A stretch of 64,000 bases of DNA, from NCBI GenBank assembly GCA_963677695.2, contig CAXXUJ010000001.1:1302001-1366000 (forward strand), given 5' to 3'. The notes beneath the pieces were generated by a model that worked only from the letters and a program-made list of their open reading frames with translations, did not search any database and was not told where the DNA came from. Positions 1-7,823 of the stretch are shown here, in pieces. The translations under genes and the position numbers were made by a program. How positions within the stretch are numbered: position 1 is the first letter of the stretch; each line of letters begins with the position of its first letter. The stretch comes from SABI01 sp963677695. Its GTDB lineage: Bacteria; Spirochaetota; Spirochaetia; Sphaerochaetales; Sphaerochaetaceae.

Positions 1-611
1 ACGATCGCGGGGATCATGTCGGGATGTTCAAGATCGAGGTTGGAAAGGCTCTCGGAAAGCGTTCCCTTCTCGATATCGCAAATGCCCATACTGGCTCCCA
101 AAGTGATATCGGTCACAGGGGTGTTTCTTCCTGCAAGACGCATGCCGACAAAGTCCCCTATATTGCAGAAGATTTCTGCACTGTCGGGCAGCTGTCCGCT
201 CTTCTCCAATGCATAGTGGGTGACAATCCCGTACCCGGTGTACACTGGATACCCCAGCTTTTCCGATACTGTCGCAGCGATTGTTCTTCCGTCCACGACC
301 TTCAGTCCTCTCGGGTTCTGCCATGTATAGAGGGGGGTGACAGGATTTCCTTCGATATCGACATAGAGGATGCCGTGCATCTGGGAACTGATGGAGATCC
401 CTCCGATCGTATTCTCTGAGGCCTCTATGAGTTCGTCAGTTATCTGATAGATCGCCTTGAGAATCTCAGCGGGGTCCTGGATATATTCAGCCGGGATCGA
501 AGGGAGGAAACAATTCTCCTTCACAACGGTTTTAACTGCCTTCTTCTCTTCCATCGAATAGAGAACGCCGCAGATAGTCGTGGTTCCGATATCTAATCCT
601 ATCATGTTCAT
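1..611 (-). CDS. FGGY-family sugar kinase, 3' part cut by window edge
   Basis: An ATP-dependent carbohydrate kinase that would phosphorylate a sugar or polyol in the cytoplasm. The first 203 residues are present. They open with MNMIGLDIGTTTICGVLYS, the phosphate-binding loop of the FGGY/hexokinase-actin fold, and include SSQMHGILYVD and YTWQNPRG, the usual substrate-site segments of FGGY kinases. The rest lies beyond position 1. The ATG at 611 overlaps the stop of the GntR-type regulator (ATGA), so the two are probably translationally coupled. It is the last visible gene of the glycyl radical enzyme operon and hints that this pathway handles a phosphorylated sugar or polyol. The exact substrate cannot be read from the fragment; similarity to sedoheptulokinase-like members is only an impression. 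Confidence 0.85.
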   Translation of the reverse strand, partial: MNMIGLDIGTTTICGVLYSMEEKKAVKTVVKENCFLPSIPAEYIQDPAEILKAIYQITDELIEASENTIGGISISSQMHGILYVDIEGNPVTPLYTWQNPRGLKVVDGRTIAATVSEKLGYPVYTGYGIVTHYALEKSGQLPDSAEIFCNIGDFVGMRLAGRNTPVTDITLGASMGICDIEKGTLSESLSNLDLEHPDMIPAI

Positions 612-1645
612 CGCTCAATCACCTCTCCCTTTACATAATGCGTTTCTGCCTCTTTCGACCGCTTCCCGCTGAACCGCTTCTGAAGCTGACCGAAGGTCTG
701 TTGTCCCAGAGCCTGGAACGGCTGATCATATGCAGTCAGTCCCAGCGCTTCTGACTCTGTAAAATTATCTATCGTGCACACCGGTATGTCTGTATGCCCC
801 AGCCTTATCAGGTATGATTTCAAAACGACTCCGATATGACCGTTCCCGCACAGAAAACCGTCAGCTTCCCCGTGTTGAATCATTGCATTGATATCAATAT
901 GTTCCAGCTGATTCTCCCTCAACGCTTCCTGATCCCACGGGAGGGTGATGACCCTGTCCTCAGCTGAGCGGACTCTCTGGAAGCTCTCTTCCCTTTCCCT
1001 GCTGCTGCTCATAGAGGAGTTTCCCCATCCGAGATAGACAATCTTCTCAGTGCCTCGCTTTTTCAGGTATGCATAGAGGCTTGTGATCGCATGATGGTTA
1101 TCGACACTGACTGAGGCTGTGAAATCGTAGTCGAGGATACTGTCGAAGAAGACGACGTTCATTCCCAGTCCGCTGAGACGTTCGATGTGACGGTAGTCGA
1201 GGAGGGTGTCATAGGGCCAGAAGACGATGTCCCTGATCCCTTTGAGAAAGAGGGAGAAGAGGACGTCCTTCAGTCCTTCGGCGTTATGGTTGTCGAGCTG
1301 CTTGATCACGACAAGGATGCCGTGTTTCTCCGCTTCACTCTCGAATGCCCGGTAGAAGGAGATGAAGAAGGGATTATGGACAGGGACCAGGACTGCTATG
1401 ATATCGGGCGTGCCCGATTTCCTGGTTTCGAGCGGGGTATAGATCGCTCCGCTTCCCTGGGTGTTGGAGATGTATCCCTCTTCTTCGAGGAGTTTTCTCG
1501 CCTTTCGAATCGTTCCCCGGCTTACCGAGAGAGCCTCGGCCTCCTTACGCTCGGGTATCAGCTGCTGGTAGGGTTCGATCTCTCCCGAGTATACGTTCCT
1601 GAAGAAGTCGAGGCGGATCTGTGTGTAGAGAGTGTCACTCTGCAT
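608..1645 (-). CDS. GntR-family regulator with LacI-like effector domain (AraR type)
   Basis: A transcription factor of 345 residues. Residues 1 to about 70 form a GntR winged helix (LIPERKEAEALSVSRGTIRKA, then the wing around EEEGYISNTQGSG). Residues 80-345 resemble the periplasmic-binding-protein fold of LacI and AraR (DIIAVLVPVHNPFF, then VDNHHAI and a late TAYDQPFQALG segment). This architecture senses a small sugar-like ligand. The gene lies 4 bp behind the glycyl radical enzyme and overlaps the kinase start, so it is inside the operon it most likely controls. A perfect 8-bp inverted repeat overlapping the operon promoter at 4939-4965 is the obvious candidate operator. The ligand is unknown. 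Confidence 0.85.
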   Translation of the reverse strand: MQSDTLYTQIRLDFFRNVYSGEIEPYQQLIPERKEAEALSVSRGTIRKARKLLEEEGYISNTQGSGAIYTPLETRKSGTPDIIAVLVPVHNPFFISFYRAFESEAEKHGILVVIKQLDNHNAEGLKDVLFSLFLKGIRDIVFWPYDTLLDYRHIERLSGLGMNVVFFDSILDYDFTASVSVDNHHAITSLYAYLKKRGTEKIVYLGWGNSSMSSSREREESFQRVRSAEDRVITLPWDQEALRENQLEHIDINAMIQHGEADGFLCGNGHIGVVLKSYLIRLGHTDIPVCTIDNFTESEALGLTAYDQPFQALGQQTFGQLQKRFSGKRSKEAETHYVKGEVIER

Positions 1646-1649
1646 CTGA

Positions 1650-4037
1650 TCAGGTTCCCAGTCTCAGGATGATGTCTTCCTGTATTGCGGGGGAGAGGTC
1701 AAGAAAATTGACGAAGGTTCCGTGTATTCGCATGATGTAGACACCGGAGGGAGCATATTTCGCAGGGTTCTTGAGAACCTTGCGGAGGGTTTCAGCGGTG
1801 GTCACATTGACGTACAGATAGAAGGGTTCAGTTCTTTCCTCAGAGTCTGCGAGGTTGAAGAGGGGATTGAGTATCCTTCGTTTGAAGGCCACTCCCTTAT
1901 CTTCCAGTTCTTTCTCGGGAAAGTTCGCGGGGTTGATGCCCAGATGACAGGCACATCCCCCGTTCATATACTCATAGGGGAGTTTTCTCAGGGAGAGAAG
2001 GCGTGAGTTCATTCCGCTCGTCGCCTCCCCGAACAGGGGATCCACGCCGTAGGCAAGCATCGTGCGTGCCTTCCTTCCGTCCGGAGTAGCCCCGGTCCAG
2101 TACCCGTAGAGAAGATGAGTGGAGGGGGAAGACCAGTCGGGTCGGAACGGGTTTCCGAGGTAGTTCTTCTTTTCTCTGACCCGAGCTGACACCTTTTCGA
2201 TGATCTGAGAAGCTTCTGCGTCCACCGAATCATCATCATTTCCGAACTTCGCACTGCTGAGCAGGTGCTGTCTCAGCACTTCCTCTCCTTCAAAGTCACT
2301 CTTCAGTGCCTTCAGAAGATTTTCACACTCTGCTTCACTTTTTGAGGATGCGAAGTCTTCTATCGCCTGGAAGGAGTCGGCGAGGATGGATAGCCCGTGA
2401 ATAAGGCAGCCGCTTCCATTGTACTTCGTTCCCTGCCTTGTATCATCTCTCAGGTCAATGGCAGTTTCCAGACCACCCATGAAGCAGGAGAGGAAGGGAA
2501 CCCTGAGGTTCGAGAGGGCACGGGAACAGGCGTTCCCTGCAGTGCTCATCTGATCAAGGGTGTGGTCAAGCTGAAGGTAGAAGAGATTCTTCATATCTGA
2601 AAGGAGCTCTTTCGCTGTGAGTTCCCTTCCTGTCAGCTCCGCAGGAGAAAGGGCGAGCTTCGTGCCGGTGATGGTCGAGTGTCCTTCGTTCAATGTGACT
2701 TCAAGAACCTTTGCCAGGTTGAGCCAGCTGTTGGTTGAGTTGGCGTTGTCTTTGCCCATGATGATCGGTTCCTGGCAGCCTCCGACCGCATAGTTCTCCG
2801 CATCTTCAGGTGCTATTCCCTGCTCGATAAGCATGGGGATCATCGAATCGTCATTGAAGAGGGAGGGGGTCAGCTGACCGGGAGTGAAGAAGAAGTTTCC
2901 CATTGTTTCGTACAGTTTTTCCGGGCTGTTCTTGTGGAGCCTGACAGACATGATAGGCTGAGGGTAGCGCCCATGAAAGAAGGCATCCATAATGGCATAG
3001 GTCGTCTCATTAGTCAGATCTTCACCGGCAACGTTCCTTCCGCTTAACAGGAGGTTCTGGGAGATCGCCCAGCTCCTATCTCCCACATTGAAGAAGGCGA
3101 GAAGGGCCTGGAAGAGGCCTGCGGCGCTCTCTCTGTCTGCCCCATCTTTTTCCCTGTAGGGTTCAAAGAGGCGGTCGATATTGCCTGCCGAGAAGGCATA
3201 GGGATTGGGAGATTGTTCAAGGCACATCATCTGCCAGCCGAGGATGAATACCTGGATAGCTTCGAAGAGCGTCTGGGCACCCTTGTTCGGTACCGATGCG
3301 AGGGTGTTTCGTATCAGGAGGAGTTCATTCTTCCTGACAGGGTCCTCTTCATTATTCATCTGCCTTTCTGCGATCTCGCGGTAGCGTCCGGCAAGAATTT
3401 CCATTGCATCGAGCGAAATCCTCATAGCATCGAGCGTTTCTCTCCTGTCAGCCATGTTATTCTGTGAAGATTTCTCTGCAATGATCTGCTTCAGCCCCTC
3501 TGTTCCTACTCTGATGAGCTGAGAAAAATCGGGAATGAGGTGACCTGTCACCTGCTCTACAAAGAAGAGAGCTTCCTCTGTCTGCTTCGCATAGGGAACA
3601 TAGGCGGCTTTGAGTTGATTCACATAGGGAGTCTTGGAATAATGGTCTATAACCGACATGACTCGATCGTTTGTGAGTCCTTCTTCCTCCCCGAGGTCGC
3701 TGAACACGGCAAGGGGGTCACAGTAGCCTTTGAACTCTTCGACCTTGAAGGAGGGATGGATCAGTGCATAGCTGCTTGAAAAACCATCGTTCTGTGTTCC
3801 AGCGAACACGGCGTAGTCGCTGATGCTCAGGGGGAGCCGCTCGACAACGGACTTCAGGCGGAGAGCTGAGGCCATCTCAAGTGATGCCCCCTTAGTAACC
3901 AGAGAGGCGGTGTCCTTGTGGATCTCAAGCACCTTGAACCAGCCGTTGAGTACCGTAGTCTTCTTCTGTTCCTGAAAGAAACCATCAGCCAGGTTCCCAG
4001 CCCTTTTCCCGTTTCCATATATATGCTGCCAATCCAT
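1650..4037 (-). CDS. Glycyl radical enzyme, PFL/dehydratase type, substrate unknown
   Basis: A 795-residue oxygen-sensitive radical enzyme of the pyruvate formate-lyase superfamily. The active-site thiyl cysteine is in GGCQEPII near residue 419. The Cys-x-Glu arrangement is that of the eliminase branch (glycerol/diol dehydratases, C-N and C-S lyases) and not the Cys-Cys of pyruvate formate-lyase. The C-terminal glycyl loop is MRIHGTFVNFLDLS with the radical glycine near residue 773; a Thr follows it where Tyr is commonest. A good Shine-Dalgarno (AAGGAG) precedes the ATG. The activase lies 25 bp upstream and a sugar kinase and regulator follow. Family membership is firm; a dehydratase acting on a polyol or sugar phosphate is inference from the kinase. 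I do not recognise the exact subfamily. Confidence 0.9.
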   Translation of the reverse strand: MDWQHIYGNGKRAGNLADGFFQEQKKTTVLNGWFKVLEIHKDTASLVTKGASLEMASALRLKSVVERLPLSISDYAVFAGTQNDGFSSSYALIHPSFKVEEFKGYCDPLAVFSDLGEEEGLTNDRVMSVIDHYSKTPYVNQLKAAYVPYAKQTEEALFFVEQVTGHLIPDFSQLIRVGTEGLKQIIAEKSSQNNMADRRETLDAMRISLDAMEILAGRYREIAERQMNNEEDPVRKNELLLIRNTLASVPNKGAQTLFEAIQVFILGWQMMCLEQSPNPYAFSAGNIDRLFEPYREKDGADRESAAGLFQALLAFFNVGDRSWAISQNLLLSGRNVAGEDLTNETTYAIMDAFFHGRYPQPIMSVRLHKNSPEKLYETMGNFFFTPGQLTPSLFNDDSMIPMLIEQGIAPEDAENYAVGGCQEPIIMGKDNANSTNSWLNLAKVLEVTLNEGHSTITGTKLALSPAELTGRELTAKELLSDMKNLFYLQLDHTLDQMSTAGNACSRALSNLRVPFLSCFMGGLETAIDLRDDTRQGTKYNGSGCLIHGLSILADSFQAIEDFASSKSEAECENLLKALKSDFEGEEVLRQHLLSSAKFGNDDDSVDAEASQIIEKVSARVREKKNYLGNPFRPDWSSPSTHLLYGYWTGATPDGRKARTMLAYGVDPLFGEATSGMNSRLLSLRKLPYEYMNGGCACHLGINPANFPEKELEDKGVAFKRRILNPLFNLADSEERTEPFYLYVNVTTAETLRKVLKNPAKYAPSGVYIMRIHGTFVNFLDLSPAIQEDIILRLGT

Positions 4038-4062
4038 ATGTTTTCTCCTTGTATGTTCGAAC

Positions 4063-4938
4063 TCAGGTCGTGATGATGGTGAGTCCGTGTGAGGTAAACT
4101 GCTGTGTATATGTGTTCATATCTTCTTTGCTCATACTCTTTTCAGGCCCCCCGTACTCTTCTCCGATCGCTTCCCACTTATGTCTGCCGTAATCGTGATA
4201 GAAAAGGAGCTCCAGCTTCACGGTCCCCAGTTGAGTAAGGGGAATAAAGAGCTGTGCGAACTTCGCGATATCTTCCTCAGATGTATTGAAGCCGGGGATC
4301 AGAGTGATCCTTGCAAGCATCTGCTGACCACTGGCGGCACACTGCTGCAGGTTCTGAAGAACTGAAGCCCCGTTGTTCTGTATTACAGGGTGTGCGATGG
4401 TGAAATCCCAGTGCTTGAGATCGAAGATGAGAAGGTCGATGAAGGGAAGGAGCTCGCAAAGGCGTGGGTGAGATCCATTGGTCTCAAGGGCTGTATGGAT
4501 ACCCTTCTGTTTCAGTTTCTCTAAAAGTTTCTTCAGCTGAGGGAACTGGAGAGTCGCTTCGCCACCGCTTATGGTCACTCCTCCTCCGTCGTAGAAGAGG
4601 GGACGGGCATCAACTGCCTTCTTCACCAGATCTTCTATGGTGTATTCGGTTGCAGTGTAGCTTATTCCCTGATTCCGGTAGATATGGATGCATTCCTTTC
4701 CTTCGCACTCCTTGCAGTATGCTCTGTCGATAAGCTTTCCATCCCTGATCATCCCGTGAGGGCATACTTCGGGGACAAGGAGATCTTCTTTGACAAAGAA
4801 GGATCCCTGAAGGGAGCGTCCTTCGGGATTGCTGCACCAGGGGCAGTCGAAATTGCACCCCTGAAAGTGGTAGATGAGCCGGTTTCCCGGACCATCCTGC
4901 GAGTAGTTCCATCCTATCTGGAATAACCTGATATTCAT
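4063..4938 (-). CDS. Glycyl radical enzyme activating enzyme (radical SAM)
   Basis: Installs the glycyl radical on the downstream enzyme by reductive cleavage of S-adenosylmethionine. The CxxxCxxC radical-SAM motif is in FQGCNFDCPWCSNPEG near residue 25. A cysteine-rich insert follows (CPHG, then YCKECEGKEC) and probably binds an auxiliary iron-sulfur cluster, as in other activases of dehydratase-type enzymes. GGGVTISGGEA is the SAM-binding segment, and LETNG and FDLKH are also typical. I chose the ATG at 4938 because MNIRLFQIGWNYSQDGPGNR is the expected amino end; a TTG 36 bp further out lies inside the -35 box. No Shine-Dalgarno lies between the -10 box and this ATG, so the message may be leaderless. 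First gene of the operon. Confidence 0.9.
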   Translation of the reverse strand: MNIRLFQIGWNYSQDGPGNRLIYHFQGCNFDCPWCSNPEGRSLQGSFFVKEDLLVPEVCPHGMIRDGKLIDRAYCKECEGKECIHIYRNQGISYTATEYTIEDLVKKAVDARPLFYDGGGVTISGGEATLQFPQLKKLLEKLKQKGIHTALETNGSHPRLCELLPFIDLLIFDLKHWDFTIAHPVIQNNGASVLQNLQQCAASGQQMLARITLIPGFNTSEEDIAKFAQLFIPLTQLGTVKLELLFYHDYGRHKWEAIGEEYGGPEKSMSKEDMNTYTQQFTSHGLTIITT

Positions 4939-4974
4939 GATTGGTATATTATAACTGTACCAATCAGCTGTCAA
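4939..4974 (-). promoter_or_regulatory. Promoter and candidate operator of the glycyl radical enzyme operon
   Basis: On the minus strand a consensus TTGACA (4974-4969) is followed by TATAAT (4953-4948, 15-nt spacer) or TAATAT (17-nt spacer). A perfect inverted repeat, GATTGGTA at 4939-4946 and TACCAATC at 4958-4965 with 11 nt between, covers the -10 region and touches the start codon. This is a classic repressor position, and the AraR-like regulator in the same operon is the obvious candidate. Confidence 0.65.
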
Positions 4975-5028
4975 GATTTTTTAAGAGGAGTTGAGGACGT
5001 TAGGAAAGGGATTATCTTCAGTGCCTGA

Positions 5029-6087
5029 TCAGTAGTGAATGCCGTGAGCCTTGAACAGACACCATACCGTGCTGCCTGCGGTCAGGTTCATTGATTCCAC
5101 AGTATGAGGGGTCACCTTCGATGCCAGTTTGATTCCTACATCCACCATGCAGTACAGCGAGTCGGCGGAGTTGATGATCTCGGTTACGACTCCCTTGATC
5201 TGATTCTGAATCGATATCCCATCAATCTTCCCAGAGGACAGTGCCACTTCATGGGGAGGTACTACTATGGTGAAGCGCTCTGAGGGTGCTTCAGGCACCT
5301 TCAGTTCGACCTCGGGCAAGCCGTCAACCTCACATTGGTAGAGACCTTTCTCTATTTTCTTCGGAGTATGGCACTGAATGGTATTCACGATTCCTGAGCT
5401 CTCCAGAAGCGTTCTGTTCTCTGAGAGGATATCGAGCACCTGGCCGAAGCCTCTGCAGAGTCCTTTTTCCATGACAAAGATCTGGTCTGTGAGCCGCTGG
5501 ATATCGGGAAGGTCATGACTGATGACCAGCATGGGTATTTCAAGAACTTCATGAATCTTTTTCAGGTAGGGAAGAATGGAAAGTCTCAGCTGTGTGTCCA
5601 CAGCGTTGAACGGTTCGTCAAGGAGAAGCATCTCAGGGGAGGTGAGGAGTGCTCTTCCGATACCGACCCTCTGCTGTTCCCCTCCCGATATCTCAGAGGG
5701 ATAGGCATCAAGGAATTCACCGAGATTGAGCAGTTCCACTACTTCTTCGAGTGTTATTCTCCTTTTCTCCTTCTTCACATACTTCACTCCGAACATCAGA
5801 TTCTCTTTCACTTTCATGTGAGGGAAGAGGAGTTTTTCCTGAAACACCATCCCGATACGTCGTTCATGGGACGGGATATGTATACCCTTATCAACATCGG
5901 AAAGGACTCTCCCGTTGAGAACGATCGATCCCTTTGCAGGTTTCTCTATGCCCGCAAGGAGAGAAAACAGGGAGGTCTTTCCTGCCCCTGAGGGACCGAA
6001 AATACCGACAAGACCCCTTCCAAAGTCTGCTTCTATCTTCAGGAGGAAATCTCTTCTCGGCAGTTCGATATTGACTTGGAGGCTCAT
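5029..6087 (-). CDS. modC: Molybdate ABC transporter ATP-binding protein
   Basis: Energises uptake of molybdate (or tungstate) by ATP hydrolysis on the inner face of the membrane. The 352 residues include Walker A GPSGAGKTS near residue 31, the signature ISGGEQQR, Walker B MLLLDEPFNAVD and the switch histidine in VISHDLP. The last 100 or so residues match a TOBE oxyanion-binding domain of ModC. The start overlaps the modB stop (ATGA), and modA lies upstream, so this is the third gene of modABC. ModC length and TOBE tail fit; a sulfate transporter is less likely given the single permease gene. Confidence 0.92.
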   Translation of the reverse strand: MSLQVNIELPRRDFLLKIEADFGRGLVGIFGPSGAGKTSLFSLLAGIEKPAKGSIVLNGRVLSDVDKGIHIPSHERRIGMVFQEKLLFPHMKVKENLMFGVKYVKKEKRRITLEEVVELLNLGEFLDAYPSEISGGEQQRVGIGRALLTSPEMLLLDEPFNAVDTQLRLSILPYLKKIHEVLEIPMLVISHDLPDIQRLTDQIFVMEKGLCRGFGQVLDILSENRTLLESSGIVNTIQCHTPKKIEKGLYQCEVDGLPEVELKVPEAPSERFTIVVPPHEVALSSGKIDGISIQNQIKGVVTEIINSADSLYCMVDVGIKLASKVTPHTVESMNLTAGSTVWCLFKAHGIHY

Positions 6088-6779
6088 CTTTTCTCCTCCC
6101 TTTTTCCGTAATAATGGGGAGTGGAGAATCTATAGGAGAAGAACATCGCTGCAAAGGAAATGAGTACTGATACGGCAACCATCGCCGCAGCCTCTTTCTC
6201 CCTGCCGGGGACCTGCAGGAAGGAGTAGACTGACAGGGGAATGGTTCTTGTTTTACCGAGAATGTTCCCTGCAAATATCATAGTGGCACCGAATTCTCCC
6301 AGGGATCGTGCAAATGCGAGAATCACTCCGTTCAGGACCCCCGGCATGATGAGGGGGAGTGTTACCCGGAAGAATACATCCCTTCTGGGAGCTCCGAGTA
6401 CTTTCGCAACCGTCTCAAGACGGGTATCGACCATCTCCATGGAGACCCTGATGCTTCGGGTGATCAGCGGGAAGGAGACAACCATCGAGGCAATCACTGC
6501 CGCAGCCGGAGTGAACGCTATGCGTAGACCGAAGAGAGAGAAGAGAGCGGAGCCTATCACACCCTTCTTCCCAAGAAGCAAAAGGAGGACGTAACCGGTT
6601 GTCACAGGAGGCATGACCAGTGGCAGGTTTATCATCCCGTCAACAAGGCTCTTACCCCTGAATTCATGACGAGTCATCCAGTACATAAGAAGCAGGGCAA
6701 TGGGGAGATTGATCAGGGTTGAGAGGAGTCCTATCCTGACCGATAATAATACTGTAGATATCATCTCACTGCTCAGCAT
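6084..6779 (-). CDS. modB: Molybdate ABC transporter permease
   Basis: The 231-residue membrane subunit of the molybdate importer. It has about five hydrophobic helices, beginning with TVLLSVRIGLLSTLINLP, and the cytoplasmic EAA loop ETVAKVLGAPRRDVFFRVTLP, which docks on ModC. LPLVMPPVTTGYVLL is a typical ModB/CysT segment. The gene starts 16 bp after modA and overlaps modC by four bases. ModB with a single permease for a homodimer agrees with the family. Confidence 0.92.
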   Translation of the reverse strand: MLSSEMISTVLLSVRIGLLSTLINLPIALLLMYWMTRHEFRGKSLVDGMINLPLVMPPVTTGYVLLLLLGKKGVIGSALFSLFGLRIAFTPAAAVIASMVVSFPLITRSIRVSMEMVDTRLETVAKVLGAPRRDVFFRVTLPLIMPGVLNGVILAFARSLGEFGATMIFAGNILGKTRTIPLSVYSFLQVPGREKEAAAMVAVSVLISFAAMFFSYRFSTPHYYGKREEKR

Positions 6780-6795
6780 CTATCCTCTTTTACCC

Positions 6796-7566
6796 TCAAT
6801 ACGTGAATCCGTAGGCGGTATACAGCTTTTTTGCTGTCTCACTTTCCAATAGATAGGTATACAAATCCTTTCCTTCCTCTGAACTCTCAGTAAGGACTGC
6901 GCACGCATAGACGATACTCTTGTGAGAAACTTCTGGGAAAGAGCCGACAATTTTCACCTGTGATGATTTTTTCGCATCGGTTTCATAGACGATACCCAGT
7001 TCTGTTTCTCCCAGTTCAACCACCGACAGAGCGGCTCTCACATCGGCACCGGGGAGAATCCGATTCTCAAGGGCCTTATCCCATCCATAATAGGCTAGGC
7101 TCTCAGCGGCATATTTCCCTGCGGGAACATGTGCCGGATCTCCCATGGAAATCATACCGGAGAAGACTGAAGGGAAATCGAGTGAGGCATCAATATCGAT
7201 TGTTTCAAGAGGAGAATCGAGTGGAGCAATAAGGACAAGACGGTTTTTCAGGAACGGGGAGGATGCACTGGTCAGACCCAGCTCTTCCACGTACTGCATC
7301 CAGGAGAGGGAGGCTGAGATATAGATATCAGCCGGGGCTCCCTGTTCGATCTGCTTGGCCAGTGTTCCGCTCGAAGCGGGGTTGATGTTGACGGCAATCC
7401 CCGTCTCATCCGTGAAGGACCGAGCGATATCAGAGATCACATCTGTCGTGCTTGCAGCTATGAACACAGTGATGCTCTTCTCTGGTGCACTCTCCTGTGA
7501 ACCTGCAGCTGAGAGGCACACCGCTGAAGCGATGAGCACCATGAATAACAATACTGCCTTTTTCAT
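6796..7566 (-). CDS. modA: Molybdate-binding periplasmic protein
   Basis: Captures molybdate outside the inner membrane and delivers it to ModBC. The 256 residues start with a signal peptide; the run VCLSAAGSQES carries either a relaxed lipobox cysteine or a spirochaete-style cleavage after the Ala pair. ITVFIAASTTDVISDIA is the typical first strand and helix of ModA, and PADIYISAS and GDPAHVPAGKYA are ligand-site segments. The Shine-Dalgarno AAAGGGGA lies 7 nt before the ATG but is also the 3' arm of a long-range stem in the leader (7574-7657), so translation may be gated. Molybdate supply could serve a molybdoenzyme; none is seen in this window. Confidence 0.92.
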   Translation of the reverse strand: MKKAVLLFMVLIASAVCLSAAGSQESAPEKSITVFIAASTTDVISDIARSFTDETGIAVNINPASSGTLAKQIEQGAPADIYISASLSWMQYVEELGLTSASSPFLKNRLVLIAPLDSPLETIDIDASLDFPSVFSGMISMGDPAHVPAGKYAAESLAYYGWDKALENRILPGADVRAALSVVELGETELGIVYETDAKKSSQVKIVGSFPEVSHKSIVYACAVLTESSEEGKDLYTYLLESETAKKLYTAYGFTY

Positions 7567-7572
7567 ACATAT

Positions 7573-7657
7573 TCCCCTTTGGAGTAGAACCCGCTGATGC
7601 GGCGGGTTTCGTCCCGGCTTTTACATATGAACAATCGCAGAAACTATGCCAAAGGGG
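7573..7657 (-). promoter_or_regulatory. Structured modA leader that sequesters the Shine-Dalgarno
   Basis: In the transcript direction, CCCCTTTGG (7657-7649) can pair perfectly with CCAAAGGGG (7582-7574), which contains the modA ribosome-binding site. Enclosed is a second hairpin, AACCCGC (7608-7602) with GCGGGTT (7594-7588) around a 7-nt loop. The layout is that of a translation-controlling leader or riboswitch. It does not match the Moco riboswitch as I know it, so the ligand is open. Confidence 0.45.
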
Positions 7658-7726
7658 AGTGTTTGTTCTAAATTGTTTGTGTGAAATAGAATGGAAGATG
7701 TCTGACCAATATCTGATTCCCATTTC

Positions 7727-7784
7727 ATTACGTATAGGTAATAATTGTTTGAAATTTGGAATCTATTTCTTACCTATACGTAAT
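7727..7784. promoter_or_regulatory. Two palindromic operator-like sites upstream of modA
   Basis: A 15-bp sequence, ATTACGTATAGGTAA (7727-7741), recurs as its exact inverse complement at 7770-7784. Each copy is itself a near palindrome, TTAC-N6-GTAA. The centres are 43 bp apart, about four helical turns, so two dimers could bind on one face. Position ahead of modABC suggests a ModE-like or other metal-oxyanion regulator, but no such gene is in the window. Confidence 0.55.
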
Positions 7785-7823
7785 TTCTGAGGTCTGCCGG
7801 GACAGCTGATGCATGTGCTGTCA

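Noticed and set aside
24..419. Open frames on both strands in the first 600 bases
   Set aside because: The minus-strand frame from 611 to the edge has FGGY kinase motifs; the others are shadows of it.
7573..7657. Naming the modA leader a Moco riboswitch
   Set aside because: The pairing is real but I do not see the conserved Moco core, so a named class is not supported.
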